From Sphingopyxis sp. JAI108 (GTDB taxonomy: Bacteria > Pseudomonadota > Alphaproteobacteria > Sphingomonadales > Sphingomonadaceae): a stretch of 64,000 nt of DNA. This document shows, piece after piece, positions 57,183-64,000 of the stretch. The position numbers and the translations under genes are program-made. How positions within the stretch are numbered: position 1 is the stretch's first letter; every line of letters begins with the position of its first letter. The notes beneath the pieces were generated by a model. The model worked only from the letters and a program-made list of their open reading frames with translations. It searched no databases and had not been told where the DNA came from. The stretch spans positions 1 to 64,000 of the forward strand of contig NZ_JACCCJ010000001.1 in the NCBI RefSeq assembly GCF_013410105.1, written 5' to 3'.

Positions 57183-58489
57183 CCGTCGTTACCCGCTTCG
57201 CCCCCTCGCCGACCGGCAGCCTGCATGTCGGCAATGTCCGCACCGCGCTCCACAACTGGATGTGGGCGCGCAAGCATGGCGGGCGCTTCCTGCTGCGCAT
57301 CGACGATACCGACCTCGAGCGGTCGAAGGAGGAATATGTCGAGGGCATCCGCGCCGACCTCGCGTGGCTGGGGCTCGATATCGACGGCGAGGAGCGGCAG
57401 TCGGCGCGCTTTGCGCTTTATGAGCGCGAGTTTGAAAAACTCAAATCGGACGGGCGCGTCTATGCCTGTTACGAGACGCCCGAGGAACTCGACATCCGGC
57501 GCAAGGTGCTGCTGTCGCGCGGGCTGCCGCCGGTTTACGAGCGCCGCCCCGAGGGGGCGCCGGTGCCCGAAGGCGTGGCGCCGCACTGGCGTTTCCGGCT
57601 CGACCATGATGCGCCGATCGAGTGGACCGACATGGTCCGCGGCCCGCAGCATTTCGAGCCGAAGACCATGTCCGACCCCGTCGTGCGCCGGGCCGACGGC
57701 AGCTGGCTCTATCTGCTGCCGAGCGTGATCGACGATATCGCGATGGGGATCACGCATGTCGTGCGCGGCGAGGACCATGTGTCGAACACCGCGGCGCAGA
57801 TCCAGATGTTCGACGCGCTCGGGGCGAAGCCGCCCGAATTCGCGCACGAAGCGCTGCTCGTCGGGACCGAGGGCAAATTGTCGAAGCGGCTCGGCTCGCT
57901 CGGCATGGCGAGCCTGCGCGATGAGGGGATCGAGCCGATCGCGCTCGTCGCTTTGCTCGCGCGGCTCGGCACCAGCGATCCGGTCGAGCCGGTGACGACG
58001 CCCGCGCCGCTGATCGAGAGCATCGATTTTACGCGCTTCGGCCGCGCTCCCGCGCGCTTCGACGAAGCCGAGCTGGTGCTGCTGAACCAGAAGATCCTGC
58101 ATCACACCGATCATTCCGCGGTCGCCGGGCGACTCCCCGCCGCGATCACCGAAGCGCGCTGGAACGCGATTCGCCCGAATGTGATGACGGTCGCCGAGGC
58201 GGCCGAGTGGCTGCCCGTGTTCGAGGGCCCCTTCGCACCACCGCCTGCCGAAGCGGCCGACCGCGCGGTGCTCGACGCGGCGGCGGCTGCCGTGCCGGAT
58301 ATCGACTGGACGAATGATCCCTGGCACGCGCTGACCGGCGCGGTGAAGGCGGCGACGGGCGCGAAGGGCCGCGCGCTGTTCCTGCCGCTGCGCCGCGCGC
58401 TGACGGCACGCGATCACGGGCCCGACATGGCCGAGCTGCTGCCGCTGATCGACAAGAGCGAGGCGTCCGCGCGGCTTTCGGCCGCATAG
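57179..58489 (+). CDS. gltX: Glutamyl-tRNA synthetase
   Basis: Class I aminoacyl-tRNA synthetase, 436 residues. The HIGH-type motif is SPTGSLHVGN (9-18) and the KMSKS-type motif GKLSKRLGS (about 232). Other conserved segments are RIDDTDLERSKEEYVEGI, LLPSVIDDIAMGITHVVRGEDHV. Alphaproteobacteria often have two copies, one charging tRNA-Gln; this type cannot be assigned. It is coupled to the upstream hypothetical gene by overlap. Confidence 0.95.
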   Translation: MTVVTRFAPSPTGSLHVGNVRTALHNWMWARKHGGRFLLRIDDTDLERSKEEYVEGIRADLAWLGLDIDGEERQSARFALYEREFEKLKSDGRVYACYETPEELDIRRKVLLSRGLPPVYERRPEGAPVPEGVAPHWRFRLDHDAPIEWTDMVRGPQHFEPKTMSDPVVRRADGSWLYLLPSVIDDIAMGITHVVRGEDHVSNTAAQIQMFDALGAKPPEFAHEALLVGTEGKLSKRLGSLGMASLRDEGIEPIALVALLARLGTSDPVEPVTTPAPLIESIDFTRFGRAPARFDEAELVLLNQKILHHTDHSAVAGRLPAAITEARWNAIRPNVMTVAEAAEWLPVFEGPFAPPPAEAADRAVLDAAAAAVPDIDWTNDPWHALTGAVKAATGAKGRALFLPLRRALTARDHGPDMAELLPLIDKSEASARLSAA

Positions 58490-58530
58490 GCGCGAATCGC
58501 CCGGCCGATTGATTCTTGCTTACCGATCCG

Positions 58531-58565
58531 CTTGACAAGTGACGTGATGTTATAATATCACGTCA
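58531..58565. promoter_or_regulatory. Palindromic operator over a TATAAT promoter element
   Basis: TGACGTGAT (58540-58548) and ATCACGTCA (58557-58565) form a perfect 9-bp inverted repeat. The eight-base centre GTTATAAT contains a -10-like box, and TTGACA lies at 58532-58537 just before. A protein bound here would block the promoter of the tonB-like gene that starts at 58633. Confidence 0.6.
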
Positions 58566-58632
58566 TTCTGACCTGGCCGGAGACGACGGTCAGAACGCCG
58601 CGGGGCCGGGTCGACAGGCAAGGAGAGATGCC

Positions 58633-59370
58633 ATGACCTTGATACCCTTGATTTCGGCGATTGTGGCCACGCCCGAGGCGGCGACGGTGCCGGCCGGTGC
58701 CCATCAAGCCCTGCAACCACGCAACAGCTATGGCGCCGGCCAGAGTCACCGGCCGGTTGCCGCTTTGCTTGCCGTGGGATTGCCGGCGGCGCTCGTCGTC
58801 GCGGTTGCCTTGTCACCGATGGTCGTCGAGCCCGGACCGCGGAGCGTCCCGCTGATCGGCACGATTATCGACCTGCCGACGCCGCCCCCGCCGCCGCCCG
58901 AGGTGGTCGAGGATGCCAAGCCTACGCCGAAAACCTCCTCTGCCAGCGACACGGTCGAGCCGATCGTCAAGACGATCCCGCTTGGCGACGATCGCGTGGA
59001 GCCGGGGCCGGTGATCGTCGACCTGCCGCGCATAGATCCCGGCCCGCCCGTGCCGCCTGTCGATCCGCCCGCGCCGCCCAAGCTCGTGCTCGCCGACGTC
59101 GATCCGCGTTTTGCCGGCGCCTTCCAGCCCGATTATCCGGCGCGCGAGCAGCGCGGGGGGATCGAGGGTGTGGCGAAGGTCCGCGTGCTGATCGGTGCCG
59201 ACGGGCGGGTCAAGGCGGTCGAGCTGATCAGCGCCGACAGTCCGGGCTTCTTTGAAGCGACGAAGCGGCGCGCGCTCGCCAAATGGCGTTTCAAACCCGC
59301 GACGCGCGGCGGGGTGCCCGAAGAAAGCTGGAAGGTGATGACCGTCCGCTTCGAGATAAAGAACGCCTGA
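58633..59370 (+). CDS. tonB: TonB-family protein, second copy
   Basis: A 245-residue TonB-type transducer with a longer cytoplasmic N-terminus (about 35 residues), one helix (about 37-58), a proline-rich linker (80-160) and a C-terminal TonB domain (about 165-245: DYPAREQRGGIEGVAKVRVL, WRFKPATRGG). It differs from the first tonB (32360) and has no ExbB/ExbD next to it. It is probably controlled by the palindromic site upstream, possibly under iron or nutrient regulation. Confidence 0.9.
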   Translation: MTLIPLISAIVATPEAATVPAGAHQALQPRNSYGAGQSHRPVAALLAVGLPAALVVAVALSPMVVEPGPRSVPLIGTIIDLPTPPPPPPEVVEDAKPTPKTSSASDTVEPIVKTIPLGDDRVEPGPVIVDLPRIDPGPPVPPVDPPAPPKLVLADVDPRFAGAFQPDYPAREQRGGIEGVAKVRVLIGADGRVKAVELISADSPGFFEATKRRALAKWRFKPATRGGVPEESWKVMTVRFEIKNA

Positions 59371-59579
59371 ACCCCTCCCGGGCGGGCGGCCGATCTTGCC
59401 GCCCGCCCTTCGCTTTCGCTTGACAGAAAGGCCGAATCCCGCCAAAGGCGCCCGGATATTGAGGGGCGGCGCGGCGTCGCGCGGCCCTTTCATGTTTTTC
59501 ACACCAACGTCGGGGCCCATAGTCCCGCCGCATCCATCGGGCCTCCGGCGGATGTGCAGTCATTTCGAGGAACAGGGCC

Positions 59580-59747
59580 ATGGCCAAGCCGACGACCGTC
59601 AAGATCAAGCTGGTGAGCACCGCCGACACGGGCTTTTTCTATGTCACGAAAAAGAACCCGCGCACGATGACCGAAAAAATGACGGTGCGGAAATACGACC
59701 CGCGTGCGCGCAAGCACGTCGAGTTCAAGGAAGCCAAGATCAAGTGA
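59580..59747 (+). CDS. rpmG: Ribosomal protein bL33
   Basis: A short 55-residue 50S protein ([20 protein letters not shown], ending FKEAKIK). It has no Cys4 zinc site, as in the C-minus form of L33. A GAGGAACAG site precedes the ATG. A strong terminator follows at 59815. Confidence 0.95.
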   Translation: MAKPTTVKIKLVSTADTGFFYVTKKNPRTMTEKMTVRKYDPRARKHVEFKEAKIK

Positions 59748-59785
59748 GGCGTTTCCCGCGCGGCTGAGCTGCGCGGTTTGAAATG

Positions 59786-59814
59786 CGTCATCCCGGCGAT
59801 GACCGGGATCCGGG
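59786..59814. repeat. REP-like hairpin
   Basis: CGTCATCCCGGCGATGACCG followed by GGATCCGGG, of the same family as the other GTCATCCC hairpins. It directly precedes the rpmG terminator. Confidence 0.6.
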
Positions 59815-59840
59815 AGGGCGGCCGCGTGCCGCCCTTTTTT
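59815..59840 (+). terminator. Intrinsic terminator of rpmG
   Basis: AGGGCGGC / GCCGCCCT stem with five-base loop, followed by TTTTT. Confidence 0.92.
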
Positions 59841-59885
59841 GCGTTTCGGATGGCGGCTTCGGGGTGGTGAGCTGCCGTTCCCTTG

Positions 59886-59950
59886 TTCGTCATCCCGGAC
59901 TTGATCCGGGATCCACTGCGGCGCTGATGTCGTGGACCCCGGATCAAGTC
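59886..59950. repeat. REP-like long hairpin
   Basis: TTCGTCATCCCGGACTTGAT then CCGGGATCCAC, and in the opposite sense GTGGACCCCGGATCAAGTC. These are two inverted relatives of the window's repeat family. Confidence 0.7.
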
Positions 59951-60015
59951 TAACCAGCCACGCGTCTCGTTAGAGGTTGACGAGGAGAGAGAAGGCCGCT
60001 TCCGGTCGAAACTCG

Positions 60016-61032
60016 TCAGAACTGATAGGCGAGCCCGGCGCCGAAAAGCCATTGGTCGGCGCTGCCGACGTCGGCCACGATGGGCGATTTGGCGAAGCGC
60101 GAGCCGATTCGGCCATATTGTGCGCCGCCGATCAGCGTGAACCCCTTTCTGAGGTCACCCGACAGCGCATAGGCGCCCGCGATTCCAACCGTATATTTGC
60201 CCGCAGTCGCCTTGCGGCCCGCGCCGTCATAGACGGGAAGCCCGCTCGCGGCGCTGTCCGCTGCGTCGATGTCGTAATAATAGCGGCCGAAACCCTTGCC
60301 ATAGAAATTGATCGACGCCGACACGCCGACATAGGCGCGTTTCGACAGCGGGGTACCATAATCGATCGTCGGCGATGCGGTCCAGCTGCCATGGCGGCCC
60401 GAGATATCCTTCGACGCTGACATGCGAAAGCTGACCTGATCATAGGCGCTGGTGATGACCCCGGTATGGCTGACGCCGGCGAACAGCCCCATTTCGACCG
60501 CGAGTTTGCGCTTGCCGAGCGCCGCGACCTGCGGGTCGTCGATCTTGCCGGTGCGGTCGCCGCGCAGGCTGATCGTCGGCCCGAATTTGAAATCGGTTTT
60601 TTGCCCGCGCCGCTGGCGGATCAAATCGACCTGGAAATTGGTGCCGCGCGTCGAGAAGGAATAGCCGCTGATCCGCCCGCGCAGGTAAAAGGCGGGCAGC
60701 GTGCGGCGATCGTCCGAGCCGTTATATTTGGGCGTGTTGAGCACCCCGGCGGCGATCGCGAAATAGTCGCGCGACCATGTGCGTTCGGGATCGTCGTCCT
60801 GCGGCCGCGCGGGAGGCAGCAGGATATTCTCGTCGATGTCGCTATCCTGGAGATAGCGCGCGGGCGCATCCTCGACGCCCGTCGCGAGCGCCGTGTCGGC
60901 CGCGGAGGCCGGGAGATCGTAAGAGAGCGGCACGTCTTCGGCGGCAGCGGGGACGGCGACGGCTGCGGCGATGAAAGGGATGAAGAGCGGAAACGAGCGC
61001 GTTATGCGAAGCAGCTTGGTCAAATCGGGCAT
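60016..61032 (-). CDS. MipA/OmpV family outer-membrane protein
   Basis: A 338-residue protein with a signal peptide (about 30 residues) and a beta-barrel of the MipA/OmpV family: FAIAAGVLNTPKYNGSDDRR, YLRGRISGYSF and a C-terminal LFGAGLAYQF ending in Phe, as required for outer-membrane insertion. MipA in E. coli is a scaffold for MltA and PBP1B; the role here is not shown. The promoter region has a CCCCC/GGGGG hairpin. Confidence 0.92.
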   Translation of the reverse strand: MPDLTKLLRITRSFPLFIPFIAAAVAVPAAAEDVPLSYDLPASAADTALATGVEDAPARYLQDSDIDENILLPPARPQDDDPERTWSRDYFAIAAGVLNTPKYNGSDDRRTLPAFYLRGRISGYSFSTRGTNFQVDLIRQRRGQKTDFKFGPTISLRGDRTGKIDDPQVAALGKRKLAVEMGLFAGVSHTGVITSAYDQVSFRMSASKDISGRHGSWTASPTIDYGTPLSKRAYVGVSASINFYGKGFGRYYYDIDAADSAASGLPVYDGAGRKATAGKYTVGIAGAYALSGDLRKGFTLIGGAQYGRIGSRFAKSPIVADVGSADQWLFGAGLAYQF

Positions 61033-61225
61033 AAGCGTCCGGTTCCTGTATATTTTGCCCCCTCTTTACGGGGGTGTAAGTAAACAACGCATCATTGCAA
61101 CGGCTTCGTCTTGCCGACCGCCGCATTTCGCCGCATGTGGCTTTCATGCCACGATGCTTCTTCGCCGCCTTGATATTCCTCCGCAGCGCCATTGGTTCCC
61201 TCCGGCGACCCCGGCGTGCGTGCGC

Positions 61226-61456
61226 ATGAGCCGGATCCCGCGCCTGATCGGCTATGGCTTCATGGCCGCGGCCGCGTTGCTGGCGGCGGCGATGAAGAAG
61301 GAGGGGGTCGAGGCGATCGGTCCGCTGCCCGCGGTCGCGGTCGCGCTTTTCCTCGGCATGGTCGGGGTGATGCTGGTGTTCACCGACCTGATGGTGCGCG
61401 GGCTTTATGCGCAGGTCGATGCGGCGAAACGGCGCGAGGACGAGCGCGGCGACTGA
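61226..61456 (+). CDS. Small two-helix membrane protein upstream of dxs
   Basis: A 76-residue protein with two hydrophobic segments (about 8-22 and 32-50) and a charged C-terminus (KRREDERGD). It lies 46 bases before dxs on the same strand. The family is unknown. A GTG eight bases earlier is an alternative start. Confidence 0.6.
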   Translation: MSRIPRLIGYGFMAAAALLAAAMKKEGVEAIGPLPAVAVALFLGMVGVMLVFTDLMVRGLYAQVDAAKRREDERGD

Positions 61457-61502
61457 TCCCTTTTCGTTCGACACCCCATGTGGTTGCCAGTATGACGGCG
61501 TG

Positions 61503-63431
61503 ATGACTGATCGCCCGCATACGCCGCTGCTCGACACGGTGGATGTCCCCGCCGACCTCCGCAAGCTGAAGCCCGAAGACCTCCGCCAGTTCGCAGACGA
61601 ATTGCGCGCCGAGATGATTTCTGCGGTGGGCACGACGGGCGGGCATCTGGGTTCCGGCCTCGGCGTCGTCGAGCTGACCACCGCGCTCCATTATGTGTTC
61701 GACACCCCGCGCGACAAGATCGTGTGGGATGTCGGGCACCAATGCTATCCGCACAAGATCATCACCGGGCGGCGCGACCGCATCCGGACCTTGCGGACCG
61801 GCGGCGGCCTCAGCGGTTTTACCAAGCGCAGCGAGAGCGAGTACGACCCGTTCGGCGCGGCGCACAGCTCGACGTCGATCAGCGCGGCGCTGGGTTTCGC
61901 GGTCGCGAACAAGCTGACCGGCGCGCCTGGGCGCGCGATCGCGGTGATCGGCGACGGGTCGATGTCGGCGGGCATGGCCTATGAGGCGATGAACAATGCG
62001 AAGCAGGCGGGCAACCGGCTGATCGTCATCCTCAACGACAATGACATGTCGATCGCGCCGCCGGTCGGAGGGCTTTCGGCCTATCTGGCGAAGCTGGTGT
62101 CGTCGCGCCCGTTCGTCGAATTGCGCGAAATCGCGCGGCGCTTCGCGCGCAAGCTGCCCGAGCCGCTGCACAAGGCGGCGAAGAAGACCGACGAGTTCGC
62201 GCGCGGCATGGCGATGGGCGGGACGCTGTTCGAGGAGCTCGGCTTTTATTATGTCGGGCCGATCGACGGGCATAATCTCGAACATCTGATCCCCGTGCTC
62301 GAAAATGTCCGCGACAGCGAGCATGGCCCGGTGCTGATCCACGCGGTGACCAAGAAGGGCAAGGGCTACGCCCCCGCCGAGGCCGCCGCCGACAAATATC
62401 ATGGCGTCCAGAAATTCGACGTCATCACCGGCGAACAGGCGAAGGCGCCGCCGGGACCGCCCGCCTATCAAAATGTCTTCGGCGAAACGCTCGCCAAGCT
62501 TGCCGATACCGATCCGCGCATCGTCGCGATCACCGCGGCGATGCCGTCGGGCACCGGCGTCGACAAATTCGCGAAAGCGCATCCGACGCGCAGCTTCGAC
62601 GTCGGCATCGCCGAGCAGCATGCGGTGACGTTCGCGGCGGGATTGGCGGCGCAGGGGATGCGGCCTTTCGCGGCGATTTATTCGACCTTCCTCCAGCGCG
62701 CCTATGACCAGGTCGTCCACGATGTCGCGATCCAGAACCTGCCGGTGCGCTTCGCGATCGACCGCGCGGGGCTGGTCGGCGCCGACGGATCGACACATGC
62801 GGGGTCGTTCGACGTCACCTATCTGGCGACGCTGCCCAATTTCGTTGTCATGGCGGCGGCGGACGAGGCCGAACTCGTCCATATGACCTATACCGCGGCC
62901 GAATATGACGCGGGCCCCATCGCCTTCCGCTATCCACGCGGCAACGGCACGGGCGTGGCGTTTCCCGCGCTTCCCGAGAAGCTGGAGATCGGCAAGGGCC
63001 GCGTCGTGCGCAGCGGCAAGACTGTCGCGATCCTGTCGCTCGGGACGCGGCTTGCCGAGGCGCTCAAGGCTGCCGACACGCTGGAAGCAAGGGGCCTGTC
63101 GACGAGCGTGATCGACCTGCGCTTCGCGAAACCGCTCGACGAGGAGCTGATCCGCAAGGCGCTCGCCGCCCATGAGGTCTGCGTGACGATCGAGGAAGGC
63201 AGCATCGGCGGGCTGGGTGCGCATGTGCTGACGCTCGCGAGCGACGAAGGGCTGATCGACGCCGGGCTGAAGCTGCGCACGATGCGCCTGCCCGACGTGT
63301 TTCAGGATCAGGACAAGCCCGAACTGCAATATGATGCCGCGGGGCTCAACGCGCCGCAGATCGTCGATACGGTGCTGAAGGCGCTGCGCCATAACAGCGC
63401 GGGGGTCGAGGAAGCGGGCGCGCGGGCCTAG
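61503..63431 (+). CDS. dxs: 1-deoxy-D-xylulose-5-phosphate synthase
   Basis: TPP enzyme that condenses pyruvate and glyceraldehyde 3-phosphate to start the methylerythritol phosphate pathway of isoprenoid synthesis. The 642-residue protein has [20 protein letters not shown] at the start, the TPP motif [17 protein letters not shown] and [15 protein letters not shown] in the central domain. It ends in a transketolase C-terminal domain. Carotenoids, common in this group, depend on this pathway. The ATG at 61503 follows a TGA-containing gap. Confidence 0.97.
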   Translation: MTDRPHTPLLDTVDVPADLRKLKPEDLRQFADELRAEMISAVGTTGGHLGSGLGVVELTTALHYVFDTPRDKIVWDVGHQCYPHKIITGRRDRIRTLRTGGGLSGFTKRSESEYDPFGAAHSSTSISAALGFAVANKLTGAPGRAIAVIGDGSMSAGMAYEAMNNAKQAGNRLIVILNDNDMSIAPPVGGLSAYLAKLVSSRPFVELREIARRFARKLPEPLHKAAKKTDEFARGMAMGGTLFEELGFYYVGPIDGHNLEHLIPVLENVRDSEHGPVLIHAVTKKGKGYAPAEAAADKYHGVQKFDVITGEQAKAPPGPPAYQNVFGETLAKLADTDPRIVAITAAMPSGTGVDKFAKAHPTRSFDVGIAEQHAVTFAAGLAAQGMRPFAAIYSTFLQRAYDQVVHDVAIQNLPVRFAIDRAGLVGADGSTHAGSFDVTYLATLPNFVVMAAADEAELVHMTYTAAEYDAGPIAFRYPRGNGTGVAFPALPEKLEIGKGRVVRSGKTVAILSLGTRLAEALKAADTLEARGLSTSVIDLRFAKPLDEELIRKALAAHEVCVTIEEGSIGGLGAHVLTLASDEGLIDAGLKLRTMRLPDVFQDQDKPELQYDAAGLNAPQIVDTVLKALRHNSAGVEEAGARA

Positions 63432-63463
63432 GTTGGACGCCCGGTCGGGGCGGGGGGCACGCC

Positions 63464-64000
63464 ATGGATTTCCTGAAACTCATCCAGTCGCTCGACGAGC
63501 TGCTTTACGAGGTCATGTCGTGGCTGATCTTCTATCCGGTCACGCTGTGGCGCGCACTGACGCGGCCGCTGAAGATGATGGATTATTCGGAGTCCGAGCT
63601 CTCCGACCCCGCCGAGCGCCAATATACCGACACGATGTCGCCGCCCTTGTTCCTGATGCTGACGCTTGCGCTGACGCACGCCGCCGAGCTGTCGATCGTC
63701 GGGCAGAGCGAGACGGTGCTGCAAAAGACGGGGCTGGGCGGGCTGGTCAACGACGATTCGAGCCTGATCGTGATGCGCGTCGCCTTTTTCAGCATCTTTC
63801 CGCTGGCCATGGCGGCGCGGCTCGTGCGCGCGCGCAATGTGAAGCTCGACCGCGGCCCGTTGAAGCCGCCCTTTTACAGCCAATGCTATGTCGCCGCGCC
63901 CTTTTCGGCGATGGTCGGCATTTCGGGCATCCTGATGCAGCTGAAGCCGCTCGCCCCCCAGCTTGGCGGGATCGCGCTGCTCGCCTTCGCGCTGCTGTGG
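63464..64000 (+). CDS. Integral membrane protein, truncated by window end
   Basis: A coding frame starting MDFLKLIQSLDELLYEVMSW continues for 179 codons to the window end without a stop. It has several hydrophobic segments (around residues 18-30, 55-70, 103-118 and 143-160). The family is unknown; sphingomonad relatives are permease-like or Yip1-like membrane proteins. It follows dxs by 32 bases and may be cotranscribed. Its C-terminus is outside the window. Confidence 0.7.
   Translation, partial: MDFLKLIQSLDELLYEVMSWLIFYPVTLWRALTRPLKMMDYSESELSDPAERQYTDTMSPPLFLMLTLALTHAAELSIVGQSETVLQKTGLGGLVNDDSSLIVMRVAFFSIFPLAMAARLVRARNVKLDRGPLKPPFYSQCYVAAPFSAMVGISGILMQLKPLAPQLGGIALLAFALLW

Noticed and set aside
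61380..63392. Very long antisense open frame (670 codons) across dxs
   Set aside because: It is an Arg/His/Asp-rich shadow of a well-supported dxs gene; GC-rich third positions keep antisense frames open.

Overview
The window is 64 kb of GC-rich, gene-dense chromosome. It looks like a Sphingomonadales alphaproteobacterium, probably Sphingopyxis-like. That is an inference from the protein styles (paired TonB/ExbB/ExbD/ExbD, MipA, the DUF4129-to-RDD operon, TPP-controlled thiC, short overlapping genes) and from codon composition; no 16S gene is present. Most of the window is ordinary housekeeping sequence with very tight gene packing, including many ATGA/GTGA overlaps. No tRNA, rRNA, CRISPR array, complete insertion sequence or replication origin was found.

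Layout. 0-4.5 kb: two convergent cyclic-di-GMP genes, a membrane GGDEF protein and a PAS-PAS-GGDEF-EAL protein. 4.5-10 kb: a very AT-rich upstream region, then a GT4 glycosyltransferase and a GH130 mannoside phosphorylase-like gene. These converge on a small operon carrying a eukaryotic-type phosphomannomutase-like HAD enzyme; together they suggest a mannoside synthesis/phosphorolysis cycle. 10.5-14.6 kb: a LuxR regulator with a degenerate receiver, then a fused alpha-beta 2-oxoacid dehydrogenase E1 coupled to a FabD-like acyltransferase. 14.7-20.9 kb: a six-gene overlapping operon (DUF4129, DUF4350, MoxR, DUF58, SpoIIM-like, RDD). 20.9-31 kb: nitroreductase, lipoproteins, gyrB, rlpA-like, glsA, a VOC-ArsR-SRPBCC trio, glpX and hom. 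32-35 kb: tonB-exbB-exbD-exbD. 35-45 kb: many small enzymes and envelope proteins, including an arylamine N-acetyltransferase, a TauD-like dioxygenase, a ThuA protein and an Arr rifampin ADP-ribosyltransferase.

45.2-47.6 kb is the clearest foreign segment. It is a low-GC two-gene operon encoding a winged-helix/TIR-like (PF10137-type) protein and a SIR2-like protein, both predicted NAD-consuming effectors, inserted between a 2H-phosphoesterase gene and thiC. A perfect 11-bp inverted repeat lies just upstream. I consider this the best candidate for an undescribed anti-phage system.

47.6-64 kb: thiC with its TPP riboswitch, a WYL regulator and a GFA-family gene, rplT-rpmI, a second GFA gene, hisN, a TetR gene with a perfect operator-like palindrome, prs divergent from nadE, gltX, a second tonB with a palindrome over its promoter, rpmG, mipA/ompV, dxs and a membrane protein cut by the window end. 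REP-like hairpins occur at four intergenic places (28.0, 51.4, 59.8 and 59.9 kb).
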